Shown here piece after piece: positions 50,045 through 58,460 of a stretch of 64,000 nucleotides of DNA. The notes beneath the pieces were generated by a model. It was not told the DNA's origin. It worked only from the letters and a program-made list of their open reading frames with translations, and searched no databases. The stretch comes from Streptomyces sp. SLBN-31 (GTDB taxonomy: Bacteria; Actinomycetota; Actinomycetes; Streptomycetales; Streptomycetaceae), in assembly GCF_006715395.1 (NCBI RefSeq), contig NZ_VFNC01000001.1:1922001-1986000 (forward strand). Reading direction: 5' to 3'. Numbering within the stretch: the first letter of the stretch is position 1; the number at the start of each line of letters is the position of its first letter. A program made the position numbers and the translations under genes.

Positions 50045-51341
50045 CCAGCAGGCACTGGACGAGGTGGTCCGGTTCACCTCCGACCTGATCCGGATCGACA
50101 CCAGCAACCGGGGCGGCGGCGACTGCCGGGAGCGGCCCGCCGCCGAGTACGCGGCCGAGCAGCTGGCCGGGGCGGGTCTCGAACCCGTCCTGCTGGAGCG
50201 GACCGAAGGGCGCACGAACGTCGTCGCCCGCGTCGAGGGCAGCGACCCGTCCGCCGACGCGCTGCTGCTCCACGGTCACCTGGACGTCGTCCCGGCCCGG
50301 GCCGGGGACTGGAGCGTGCCCCCCTTCTCCGGCGAGATCCGCGACGGGGTCGTGTGGGGGCGCGGCGCGGTCGACATGAAGAACATGGACGCGATGATCC
50401 TCGCCGTGGTGCGGCAGTGGGCGCGCGAGGGAGTCCGGCCCCGGCGGGACGTCGTCGTCACCTTCACCGCCGACGAGGAGGACAGCGCCCGCGACGGCTC
50501 CGGCTTCCTCGCCGACGAGCACCCCGGCCTCTTCGAGGGGTGCACCGAGGGCGTCAGCGAGTCGGGCGCGTTCACCTTCCACGACGGCAGCGGCCGGCAG
50601 CTCTATCCGATCGCCGCCGGCGAGCGCGGCACCGGCTGGCTGAAGCTCACCGCACGCGGGCGCGCCGGGCACGGCTCCAAGGTGAACGCCGAGAACGCCG
50701 TCACCCGCCTCGCCGCCGCGGTCACCCGCATCGGCGAGCACGAGTGGCCACTGCGGCCGACCCCGACCGTACGGGCCGCGCTGGCCGAACTCGCCGCGCT
50801 CTACGGCATCGACGGCGGGCTCGACGACGTCGACGCGCTCCTGGACAAGCTCGGACCGGCCGCCGAGCTCGTCGAGGCGACCGTTCGCAACAGCGCCAAC
50901 CCGACCATGCTGGAGGCCGGTTACAAGGTCAACGTGATCCCGGGCGAGGCCGTCGCGTACGTCGACGGACGGTATCTGCCTGGCGGCGAGGACGAGTTCC
51001 GCGCCACCCTCGACCGGCTGACCGGACCGGACGTCGACTGGGAGTACCACCATCGCGAGGTCGCCCTGCACGCCCCCGTGGACTCGCCGACCTACGCCCG
51101 GATGCGGGCGGCCGTCGAGGAGTTCGCACCCGAGGGCCACGTGGTGCCGTACTGCATGTCGGGCGGCACGGACGCCAAGCAGTTCTCCCGGCTCGGCATC
51201 ACCGGCTACGGGTTCACCCCGTTGAAGCTGCCGGAGGGGTACGACTACCAGGCCATGTTCCACGGCGTCGACGAGCGGGTGCCCGTGGAGGCACTGCACT
51301 TCGGCGTCCGGGTACTCGACCGGTTCCTGCGCACGGCCTAG
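50037..51341 (+). CDS. M20/M25/M40-family metallopeptidase
   Basis: 434 residues overlapping the end of the M55 gene. M20 zinc ligands and catalytic Glu: LLLHGHLDVVPA (His, Asp), GVVWGRGAVDMKNMD (Asp), TADEEDSARDGSGFLAD (catalytic Glu with next acidic), and the final CMSGGTDAKQFSRLGITGYGF region. A dimerisation lid lies at about 190-310. It would cleave dipeptides, N-acylated amino acids or carboxypeptidase substrates. Its start depends on ribosomes finishing M55. Gene order suggests stepwise degradation with the neighbours. Confidence 0.92.
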   Translation: MADQQALDEVVRFTSDLIRIDTSNRGGGDCRERPAAEYAAEQLAGAGLEPVLLERTEGRTNVVARVEGSDPSADALLLHGHLDVVPARAGDWSVPPFSGEIRDGVVWGRGAVDMKNMDAMILAVVRQWAREGVRPRRDVVVTFTADEEDSARDGSGFLADEHPGLFEGCTEGVSESGAFTFHDGSGRQLYPIAAGERGTGWLKLTARGRAGHGSKVNAENAVTRLAAAVTRIGEHEWPLRPTPTVRAALAELAALYGIDGGLDDVDALLDKLGPAAELVEATVRNSANPTMLEAGYKVNVIPGEAVAYVDGRYLPGGEDEFRATLDRLTGPDVDWEYHHREVALHAPVDSPTYARMRAAVEEFAPEGHVVPYCMSGGTDAKQFSRLGITGYGFTPLKLPEGYDYQAMFHGVDERVPVEALHFGVRVLDRFLRTA

Positions 51342-51357
51342 GCGAGTCGGAGGAGAC

Positions 51358-53310
51358 GTGCAGACGCTGCCGTACGGTTCCTGGCCCTCACCCATCGACG
51401 CGGCGCTCGCCGCCGCGCACGACGGGCACCCCGAGTACGTCGGCTTCGTCGGTGACGAGGCGTGGTGGACCGAGCCCCGGCCCGAGGAGGGCGGCCGGCG
51501 CACCCTGGTGCGCAGACGGGCCGACGGCCGCGAGGAGTCGGTGCTGCCCGCGCCGTGGAACGTGCGCAGCCGGGTCATCGAGTACGGCGGACACCCCTGG
51601 GCCGGCGCGGTCCTGGACGGCCGCCCGGTCGTGGTGTTCGTGAACTTCGCCGACCAGCGGCTCTATCGGTACGAACCCGGTGGCGAACCGCGGCCGTTGA
51701 CGCCGTTGTCGCCCGTCGGCGGCGGACTGCGCTGGGCCGAGCCGCGGCTGCTGCCTGACCGGGGCGAAGTGTGGTGCGTCCTGGAGGAGTTCACCGGCGA
51801 CGGTCCCACCGACGTACGCCGGGTCCTGGCCGCCGTACCACTGGACGGCTCGGCCGCGCAGGACCGCGACGCCGTACGCGAACTCGGCGACGACGCGCAC
51901 CGGTTCGTCACGGGCCCCCGGATCTCGCCCGACGGACGCCGCGCCGCCTGGCTCGTCTGGGACCATCCGCGGATGCCGTGGGACGGCACCGAGCTGGTCG
52001 TCGCCGAGGTCCTGGACGACGGCACGCTCGGCCCGCCGCGGAACGTCGCCGGCGGGCCGCGGGAGTCGATCGCGCAGGCCGACTGGGCGGCCGACGGGTC
52101 CCTGCTGTACGTGAGTGACCGCACCGGCTGGTGGAACCTCTACCGCGACGGCACACCCTTGTGCCCCCGCGAGGAGGAGTTCGCCGGGCCGCTGTGGAAA
52201 CTGGGCCACCGCTGGTTCGCCCCGCTGGAGAACGGGCTCGTCGCCGTGGTGCACGGCCGTGGCGCCACCGCCCTCGGCGTACTCGACCCGGAGACCGGCG
52301 AGATCGTCGACGCGGCCGGTCCCTGGACCGAGTTCGCGCCCACGCTGGCGGTGCACGGCGAGCGGGTCGTCTCCGTCGGGGCGAGCCCGCGCAGCGCCTA
52401 CGAGGTGGTCGAGCTGGACACCCGGACCGGACGGGCCCGGGTGGTCGGCGCCGAGCACGAGGACGCCGTGGACCCCGCCCACTACCCCGAGCCGCAGATC
52501 CGCACCTTCACCGGGCCCGCGGGACGCGACATCCACGCCCACATCTACCCGCCCCACAACCCCGGTTGCGTCCCGCCCGGCGACGAGCTGCCGCCGTACG
52601 TCGTCTGGGCGCACGGCGGCCCCACCAGCAGATCACCGCTCGTCCTGGACCTGTCCATCGCCTACTTCACCTCCCGCGGCATCGGGGTCGCCGAGGTCGA
52701 CTACGGCGGTTCGACCGGGTACGGCCGCGAGTACCGGGAGCGGCTGCGCGAGCAGTGGGGTGTCGTCGACGTCGAGGACTGCGCGGCCGTCGCCCTCGCC
52801 CTGGCCGACGAGGGCACCGCCGACCGGGACCGGCTCGCCGTCCGCGGCGGCAGCGCGGGCGGCTGGACCACGGCCGCCTCGCTCACCCAGACCGATGTCT
52901 ACGCCTGCGGCACGATCATCTACCCCGTCCTCGACCTCGCCGCCTGGGCCGAGGGGGAGACCCACGACTTCGAGTCGCGGTATCTGGAGTCGCTGGTCGG
53001 ACCGCTCGCCGAGGTGCCCGGACGGTACGCGGAACGCTCGCCCACGGAGCACGCCGACCGCGTCACCGTGCCGTTCCTGCTGCTCCAGGGCCTGGACGAC
53101 GTGATCTGCCCGCCCGCGCAGTGCGAACGGTTCCTGGAGCGGATCCGCGCGCAGCGGGTGCCGCACGCCTACATCGCCTTCGAGGGCGAGGGGCACGGCT
53201 TCCGGCGCGCCGACACCATGATCCGCTGCATGGAGGCCGAACTGTCCCTGTACGCGCAGGTGTTCGGGCTCAATCCGCGTGGTGTTGCGACCCTGGAGCT
53301 GTCCAAGTGA
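51358..53310 (+). CDS. S9-family prolyl-oligopeptidase-like peptidase
   Basis: 650 residues, GTG after GGAGGAGAC. The N-terminal about 370 residues form a beta-propeller (repeated WAADGSLLYVSDRTGWWNLY / RISPDGRRAAWLVWDHP blades). The C-terminal alpha/beta-hydrolase has VVWAHGGPTSRS (oxyanion), VDYGGSTGYG, the nucleophile in VRGGSAGGWTT, the Asp in LLLQGLDDVICPP and the His in EGEGHGF. It resembles dipeptidyl aminopeptidases/acylaminoacyl peptidases. Its stop overlaps the start of the S66 gene (GTGA). Confidence 0.92.
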   Translation: MQTLPYGSWPSPIDAALAAAHDGHPEYVGFVGDEAWWTEPRPEEGGRRTLVRRRADGREESVLPAPWNVRSRVIEYGGHPWAGAVLDGRPVVVFVNFADQRLYRYEPGGEPRPLTPLSPVGGGLRWAEPRLLPDRGEVWCVLEEFTGDGPTDVRRVLAAVPLDGSAAQDRDAVRELGDDAHRFVTGPRISPDGRRAAWLVWDHPRMPWDGTELVVAEVLDDGTLGPPRNVAGGPRESIAQADWAADGSLLYVSDRTGWWNLYRDGTPLCPREEEFAGPLWKLGHRWFAPLENGLVAVVHGRGATALGVLDPETGEIVDAAGPWTEFAPTLAVHGERVVSVGASPRSAYEVVELDTRTGRARVVGAEHEDAVDPAHYPEPQIRTFTGPAGRDIHAHIYPPHNPGCVPPGDELPPYVVWAHGGPTSRSPLVLDLSIAYFTSRGIGVAEVDYGGSTGYGREYRERLREQWGVVDVEDCAAVALALADEGTADRDRLAVRGGSAGGWTTAASLTQTDVYACGTIIYPVLDLAAWAEGETHDFESRYLESLVGPLAEVPGRYAERSPTEHADRVTVPFLLLQGLDDVICPPAQCERFLERIRAQRVPHAYIAFEGEGHGFRRADTMIRCMEAELSLYAQVFGLNPRGVATLELSK

Positions 53311-54242
53311 GAGAAGCGGTACGACAACTCGTCCGGCCGTCCCGGCTCGCCCCCGGCGCCCGTGTCGCCGTCGTCGCGCCCAGCGGACCGGTGCCCGAGG
53401 AGCGGCTGCAGACCGGCCTCGACGTGCTGCGGGGCTGGGATCTCGATCCGGTCGTCGGAGCCCATGTGCTCGACCGGCACGGGGAGTTGACCTACCTCGC
53501 GGGTGAGGACGCCGACCGCGCAGCCGATCTGCAGGCCGCCTGGTGCGACCCCTCGGTGGACGCGGTGCTGTGCGCGCGGGGCGGTTACGGCGCGCAGCGG
53601 ATGGTCGACCTCCTCGACTGGGAGGCGATGCGGGCGGCCGGGCCGAAGGTGCTCGTCGGCTTCAGCGACGTCACCGTGCTGCACGAGGCGTTCGCCGCCC
53701 GGCTCGGCCTGGTCACGCTGCACGGGCCGATGGCGGCCGGCGTCGACTTCATCAAGAACGCCCGCGCGCAGGAACACCTCAAGGCCACCCTCTTCGCGCC
53801 GGAGTCCGTCCGCACGATCACCTCGGGCGGCAGCACCCTGGTTCCCGGGCGGGCGCGGGGCGTCACGCTCGGCGGCTGCCTGTGCCTGCTCGCCGCCGAA
53901 CTGGGCACCCCGCAGGCCCGGCCCGGCGCCCGCGGCGGACTGCTGTGCCTGGAGGACGTCGGCGAGGAGACGTACCGCCTGGACCGCTATCTCACCCAGC
54001 TCGGGCGCGCGGGCTGGCTGGACGGGGTGCGGGGGGTGCTGCTCGGGTCGTGGGAGCAGTGCGAGCCGTACGAGAGGGTGCGTCCGCTGCTCGTCGAACG
54101 GCTCGGCGGGCTCGGCGTCCCGGTCGTCGAGGGGTTCGGATTCGGGCACTGCGCGGGCGCCCTGACCATCCCCTTCGGGGCGGCCGCGGCGCTCGACGCC
54201 GACGCGGCCACGCTGACCCTGGACGAGCCCGCGCTGCGCTGA
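53307..54242 (+). CDS. S66-family LD-carboxypeptidase
   Basis: 311 residues from a GTG overlapping the S9 stop. LdcA features: RVAVVAPSGPVPEERLQTGL, ARGGYGAQRMVDLLDW, VLVGFSDVTVLHEAF with the nucleophile Ser in FSDVT, LEDVGEETYRLDRYL (Glu) and EGFGFGHC (His). S66 enzymes cut the L-Lys/meso-DAP--D-Ala bond of murein tetrapeptides in recycling, while relatives handle microcin-like peptides. No signal peptide, so it acts in the cytoplasm. Downstream of M55, M20 and S9 genes it fits salvage of wall-derived or D-amino-acid peptides. Confidence 0.92.
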   Translation: MREAVRQLVRPSRLAPGARVAVVAPSGPVPEERLQTGLDVLRGWDLDPVVGAHVLDRHGELTYLAGEDADRAADLQAAWCDPSVDAVLCARGGYGAQRMVDLLDWEAMRAAGPKVLVGFSDVTVLHEAFAARLGLVTLHGPMAAGVDFIKNARAQEHLKATLFAPESVRTITSGGSTLVPGRARGVTLGGCLCLLAAELGTPQARPGARGGLLCLEDVGEETYRLDRYLTQLGRAGWLDGVRGVLLGSWEQCEPYERVRPLLVERLGGLGVPVVEGFGFGHCAGALTIPFGAAAALDADAATLTLDEPALR

Positions 54243-54271
54243 CCGGAGCCGGCCCGACGTAGGCTGGCCGG

Positions 54272-54817
54272 ATGCCGCACAGCGCTTCCCGCTATCTCGC
54301 CGAGGGGCCCCGGGTGGGGATACGCCACTTCACCTACGGGGACGGCACCGAGTTCACCGCGCGGGCCCGGGAGAGCAAGGACCTGCACCATCCGTGGCTG
54401 TTCCCGCCGGACACCGCGAACGCGTACACCGCCTACGCAGGGCGGCTGATCGAGGACCCGACCAAGGCCGGGTTCCTGGTGTGCGAGAAGGACGACGGCG
54501 CCATCGCCGGGTTCATCAACATCAACAACATCGTCGAGGGCGGCTTCCAGTGCGGCGCGCTCGGCTACGGCGCCTTCGCGCACGCCGCCGGCCGCGGGCT
54601 GATGCGGGAGGGACTGCGGCTGGTGGTGGGTCACGCGTTCGGGCCGATGCGACTGCACCGCCTGGAGATCAACGTGCAGCCGGACAACACCTCCTCGATC
54701 GCCCTGGCCCGCTCCTGCGGCTTCCGCCTGGAGGGCTTCTCCCCGGACATGCTCTTCATCGACGGGGCGTGGCGCGACCACGAGCGGTGGGCGATCACCG
54801 TCGAGATGACGGGATGA
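54272..54817 (+). CDS. GNAT acetyltransferase (RimJ/RimL type)
   Basis: 181 residues. Acetyltransf_3 pattern: ARESKDLHHPWLFPPDTANAYTAY, FLVCEKDDGAIAGFININNI, LGYGAFAHAAGRGLMREGLRLVVGHAF (acetyl-CoA loop, degenerate Q/RxxGxG/A) and MRLHRLEINVQPDNTSSIALARSCGF with the conserved N-x-x-S-I motif. It would acetylate an N-terminal alpha-amine or a small-molecule amine. It sits 29 bp after the S66 gene and may belong to the same unit. Confidence 0.9.
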   Translation: MPHSASRYLAEGPRVGIRHFTYGDGTEFTARARESKDLHHPWLFPPDTANAYTAYAGRLIEDPTKAGFLVCEKDDGAIAGFININNIVEGGFQCGALGYGAFAHAAGRGLMREGLRLVVGHAFGPMRLHRLEINVQPDNTSSIALARSCGFRLEGFSPDMLFIDGAWRDHERWAITVEMTG

Positions 54818-54886
54818 CCCACGGGGCGGCCTTTGCGCAATCCTGACCGGTAGCTCCCCTGGCCGGATCACCGGTCAGCGGCTTCC

Positions 54887-56815
54887 ATGGTGATCGTGAC
54901 GACGATCCGACGTGAGGTACTGACCATGCCGGCGGCGGAGCTGGGCCCGGACAATCCGCTGCCCCCACTGCGGCTCCCGCACGAGGTACACCGCATCGAG
55001 GACCGCGAACGCGACGAACTGCCGCGTGACATGGCGCGTCAGGCCGGCTACGAGCCACTGCGCAGCCTGCTGCCGGTGCGGGTGCGCGACCAGTACGGGC
55101 GCTCCCGCGAGCCATGTGACATCGACGCCCTCGTGATCGAGAACGACCGGCTGCGCGCCACCGTCCTGCCGGGCCTCGGCGGCCGTGTCGCCTCCCTTGT
55201 GCACAAGCCGACCGGTCGCGAACTGCTGTACCGCAACCCCGTGTTCCAGCCGGCCGCCTTCGCCCTCAACGGCGCCTGGTTCTCCGGCGGCATCGAATGG
55301 AACATCGGCGCCACCGGCCACACGACCCTGTCCTGCGCACCCCTGCACGCGGCCCGCGTCGCCGCCCCCGACGGCGGCGAGATGCTCCGGCTGTGGGAGT
55401 GGGAGCGCCTGCGCGACCTCCCCTTCCAGGTCGACCTCTGGCTGCCGGACCGCTCCGACTTCCTCTACGTCGGCGTCCGCGTCCGCAACCCCCACCAGAG
55501 GCCGGTGCCGACGTACTGGTGGTCCAACATCGCCGTCCCCGAGACGCGCCGGGTCCTCGTGCCCGCGGACGAGGCCTGGCACTTCGGCTACGAACACCGG
55601 TTGCGGAAGGTGCCCGCTCCCACCCACGCGGAGATCGAGCAACACCCGTACGCCGCCGACTACTTCTACGACCTGCCCGAGGAGCGCCGCCGCTGGGTCG
55701 CCGCGCTCGACGAGGACGGGCACGGGCTGGTGCAGACCTCCACCGATGCGCTGCGCGGGCGCAAGCTCTTCATCTGGGGCAAGGCGCCCGGCGGCCGCCG
55801 CTGGCAGCAGTGGCTCACCGAACCCGGCACCGACGGCTACCTGGAGATCCAGGCGGGCCTCGCCCGCACCCAGTTGGAGCACGTACGACTGGACGCGGAG
55901 AGCGAGGTGTCGTGGCTGGAGGCGTACGGTCCGCTGAACTCGCCGCCGACCGCCGGCGAGGTGGAGGCCCGCCTCGAAGCGGCCCTGCCGCGCGCCGGAG
56001 TCGACGCCGCGTACGCCGCCTGGAAGCCGTGCGCCGACACCGAACCGGACGGGATCCTCGCCACGGGCTCCGGCTGGGGCGCCCTCGAAGTGCTGCGCGC
56101 CGATTACAAGTTGCCCGGCACGCCCTTCGAGGAGTCCGCACTCGGCGACGCCCAGGCGCCCTGGCTGCACCTCCTGCGCGCCGGGTACCTCCCCGAGCCG
56201 CGCCGGGTACGGCCGCCCGGTCAGACGCTCGTCGCCCCGCACTGGCGGGACATGCTGGAGACCGCGCCGGCCACCCCCCTCACCGAATACCACCTGGGCG
56301 TCGCCCAGTGGCATGCCGGCGACCGGGCGCAGGCCGTGCGCAGTTGGGAGCGGGCACTGCAACTCTCCCCGTCACTGTGGCCGTTGCTGCGCTGCCTGGC
56401 CGTCGCCGACCAGGTGAGCGGCAATCCCGAGCGGGCCGCCGACCGGTACACGGAGGCCTTCGACGACCTGTGCGCCGAGCGGCGCGACAACGGCGAGTCG
56501 TGGACGGCGGCCACGGCCGCGCTGGGCCGCGAGGCGATCGAGGCACTGCTCGCCGTGGGACGCACCGCGCAGGCGCGCGCCGTGTGGGACCGGCTCCAGC
56601 CGGCCGTCCGGCGGCGCGGCAGGTTCCGGCTGATCGAGGCCGGGCTACTGCTCGGGGAGGGCGGGCCCGAGGAGGCGCGGGACATCTTCCGCGCCGGCTT
56701 CGAGGTCGCCGACCTGCGGGAGGGGGCGGAGACGATCGGCCGGCTGTGGGCGAGGCTGAGCGACGAACCGCTCCCGGCGCACTACGACTTCCGCATGCGG
56801 CCGCCGGAGGCGTGA
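54887..56815 (+). CDS. DUF5107 protein with C-terminal TPR repeats
   Basis: About 642 residues. The first about 360 form a galactose-mutarotase-like beta domain: LRATVLPGLGGRVASLVHKPTGRELLYRNPVFQPA, FSGGIEWNIGATGHT, YVGVRVRNPHQRPVPTYWWSN and GRKLFIWGKAPGGRRWQQWLT. This matches DUF5107. The last about 220 are tetratricopeptide repeats (TEYHLGVAQWHAGDRAQAVRSWERALQLSP, ERAADRYTEAF). Such proteins occur with sugar-processing systems, but no carbohydrate genes are adjacent. The start is ambiguous between 54887 (ATG) and 54896 (GTG); neither has a strong ribosome-binding site. Confidence 0.87.
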   Translation: MVIVTTIRREVLTMPAAELGPDNPLPPLRLPHEVHRIEDRERDELPRDMARQAGYEPLRSLLPVRVRDQYGRSREPCDIDALVIENDRLRATVLPGLGGRVASLVHKPTGRELLYRNPVFQPAAFALNGAWFSGGIEWNIGATGHTTLSCAPLHAARVAAPDGGEMLRLWEWERLRDLPFQVDLWLPDRSDFLYVGVRVRNPHQRPVPTYWWSNIAVPETRRVLVPADEAWHFGYEHRLRKVPAPTHAEIEQHPYAADYFYDLPEERRRWVAALDEDGHGLVQTSTDALRGRKLFIWGKAPGGRRWQQWLTEPGTDGYLEIQAGLARTQLEHVRLDAESEVSWLEAYGPLNSPPTAGEVEARLEAALPRAGVDAAYAAWKPCADTEPDGILATGSGWGALEVLRADYKLPGTPFEESALGDAQAPWLHLLRAGYLPEPRRVRPPGQTLVAPHWRDMLETAPATPLTEYHLGVAQWHAGDRAQAVRSWERALQLSPSLWPLLRCLAVADQVSGNPERAADRYTEAFDDLCAERRDNGESWTAATAALGREAIEALLAVGRTAQARAVWDRLQPAVRRRGRFRLIEAGLLLGEGGPEEARDIFRAGFEVADLREGAETIGRLWARLSDEPLPAHYDFRMRPPEA

Positions 56816-56821
56816 GGGGCG

Positions 56822-57169
56822 TTACGCGTTGCGGTCCGCGTACTCGTACACCGTGCCGTCCGGGTGCATCGCGATCAGGTTGCGGCCCCCCGGTGTCGGC
56901 AGCGGCCCGGCGACGATGCGGGCGCCCAGCTCGGTGAGCACCCGGTGGGCCTCGTCGAGGTCCTTCACCGCGATCGTCGCCGCGACCTTGCGCAGCACCT
57001 CCAGCTCGGCCTCGGGCCCGCTCATCAGCAGAAAGCAGCCGACCGCGGCCACCTGCACGCCACCTCGTTCGAAGCGGAGGGCGGGGCCGCCCGCGAGGCG
57101 TTCGTAGAAGGGGACCGCGGTCTCCAGGTCGTCGACGCAGATACGCAGCGTGGCTCCCAGAATGTCCAT
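56822..57169 (-). CDS. VOC-superfamily (glyoxalase-like) protein
   Basis: 115 residues with a single VOC unit: ATLRICVDDLETAVPFYERLAGGPALRFERGGVQVAAVG, VAATIAVKDLDEAHRVLTELGARIVAGPL, GRNLIAMHPDGTVYEYAD. The usual metal-ligand positions (His/Glu) are only partly kept, with Glu near the end in YEYAD, so it may be a binding rather than catalytic member. The start at 57169 is preferred over upstream options lacking conservation. It stands 7 bp from the convergent DUF5107 stop. Confidence 0.82.
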   Translation of the reverse strand: MDILGATLRICVDDLETAVPFYERLAGGPALRFERGGVQVAAVGCFLLMSGPEAELEVLRKVAATIAVKDLDEAHRVLTELGARIVAGPLPTPGGRNLIAMHPDGTVYEYADRNA

Positions 57170-57189
57170 GCCGACGAGCCTAGTTGGGA

Positions 57190-57236
57190 CGGCCGGGTGA
57201 GGTGATCCGTTCCGGTGATCACCCCGCTCCCGGCCG
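57190..57236. terminator. Long interrupted hairpin after the hemerythrin gene
   Basis: Outer arms CGGCCGGG (57190-57197) and CCCGGCCG (57229-57236) enclose an inner pair GGTGATC (57201-57207) and GATCACC (57217-57223). It begins 15 bp beyond the hemerythrin stop on the minus strand and precedes the VOC start, so it could terminate the one and separate it from the other. Confidence 0.5.
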
Positions 57237-57251
57237 CCACTCGGGCGTGGG

Positions 57252-57800
57252 TCAGCCCATCGCCTTGCGTACGACGTCACGGGTGCGGTCGATGACGGCC
57301 GCCATCGGCCCCACGGCCACGTTCTTCAGGGCGGTGTCGGTGCCCGGGTGCGGCCGGGTCGGTGCCAGCGCCTCGGCCGCCCGCACCGCGCGGGCCAGGG
57401 CCTCCAGCCTGCCGCGGTCGGCGACCCGCGCGAAGTGCGCGAACTCGTACCGCTCCTCGTTGTCGGCGTGCGCGAGGACGTCCTGGCGCAGGGCCGCGAA
57501 CTCGCTCAGGAACTCGGGCGAGTCCGGATCCATGTCATCCAGCCGGGAAAGGGCCTGCTTGGCCCTCTCCTCCTCCTCGATCCGGTCCTTGACGACCAGT
57601 TCACCGCCGTCGATGTTCCTGCGCGCGAAGGGGTGGACGACCTCTTCCTCGGCGGTCTCGTGCACCGCGAGGAGCCGGACGAGATCGTGGAAGTGCCGCT
57701 TCCGGTCCTCGCCCTTGGTGTTCGCCACCTCGTCGAACAGCTCTCGGATCCGGGTGTGCTGCTCCTTGAGCAGCTCCACCACGTCGGTGCGCTCCGTCAT
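57252..57800 (-). CDS. Hemerythrin-like (HHE) domain protein
   Basis: 182 residues, ATG behind CAGGAG. HHE-type di-iron ligands: LLKEQHTRIRELFDEV, FHDLVRLLAVHETAEEEVVHPFARRNIDG (H-x3-E and H), and DVLAHADNEERYEFAHFARVADR, giving the His and Glu residues expected for a four-helix bundle binding two irons. Such proteins bind O2 or NO or respond to redox state. The C-terminal tail GPMAAVIDRTRDVVRKAMG is amphipathic. Alone on its strand; divergent to the holin-X gene. Confidence 0.9.
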   Translation of the reverse strand: MTERTDVVELLKEQHTRIRELFDEVANTKGEDRKRHFHDLVRLLAVHETAEEEVVHPFARRNIDGGELVVKDRIEEEERAKQALSRLDDMDPDSPEFLSEFAALRQDVLAHADNEERYEFAHFARVADRGRLEALARAVRAAEALAPTRPHPGTDTALKNVAVGPMAAVIDRTRDVVRKAMG

Positions 57801-57941
57801 CGCTGTGACTCCTGTGATGGGTTGTTTGTGAGGGTTTCGCCGTGCGAGCCGGGCGGGTACCCGGCGCCCTGGGGCTGACGCGCTGCTTTCCGGCCGTGAC
57901 GGACCGCGTTATGCGTACGGGCGTACGGGTACCCGGCGGTC

Positions 57942-58460
57942 ATGGAAGGCTTGGATCATCTGGAGCATCTGGACAAGCACCTGGTCGACGAGCTGGCGCA
58001 GGTGGCGCGCGAGACCGTGCGCGACGAGCTGCGTGAACAGACTCGCAAGCAGCGCCGCAGGGCCATGCTGTACGGCGCGTCCGGCGCCGTGGCCCTCTAC
58101 GCGGGAGCGGCCGTCGCCCTCGCCGTCGGTCTGGCGCTCGCGACCGCTCTGCCCGACTGGGCCGCCGCGCTGATCACCGCGGTGATCCTGGGCGTCGTCG
58201 CCTACGCCCTGCGCAGCGCGGCCCGTCCCTCCGCGTCCCGGCCCACCCCGGAGCACGCGGCGGAGATGGCGGGCGCCACCGAGCGCGACCGCACCCACGG
58301 CGCCACTCCGCCGTACCCGCCCGTGCCGCCCGTGGCGCCCGGCGGCGCGGCCGGCGCGAGCGGCGCGCCCGTGGCCGGAATGCCGGCGACCGGCGTGCCC
58401 GGGACACCGGCGCCCACGCAGGAGAACATCGATCCCGAGCTGCCGCACCACCGGGGATGA
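57942..58460 (+). CDS. Actinobacterial holin-X-family (phage holin-like) membrane protein
   Basis: 172 residues. A charged N-terminal region DELAQVARETVRDELREQTRKQRRR precedes two adjacent membrane helices (about 42-66 and 72-90: AMLYGASGAVALYAGAAVALAVGLALA and WAAALITAVILGVVAYAL). A Pro/Gly/Ala-rich tail follows. It matches the Putative Actinobacterial Holin-X family, which is chromosomal and not a sign of a phage. The stop overlaps the ATG of the SDR gene by 4 bases, so both are coupled. Confidence 0.83.
   Translation: MEGLDHLEHLDKHLVDELAQVARETVRDELREQTRKQRRRAMLYGASGAVALYAGAAVALAVGLALATALPDWAAALITAVILGVVAYALRSAARPSASRPTPEHAAEMAGATERDRTHGATPPYPPVPPVAPGGAAGASGAPVAGMPATGVPGTPAPTQENIDPELPHHRG

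Noticed and set aside
57942..58460. A holin as evidence of a prophage
   Set aside because: The holin-X family is chromosomal in actinomycetes, and no integrase, capsid, lysin or att-like repeats are nearby.
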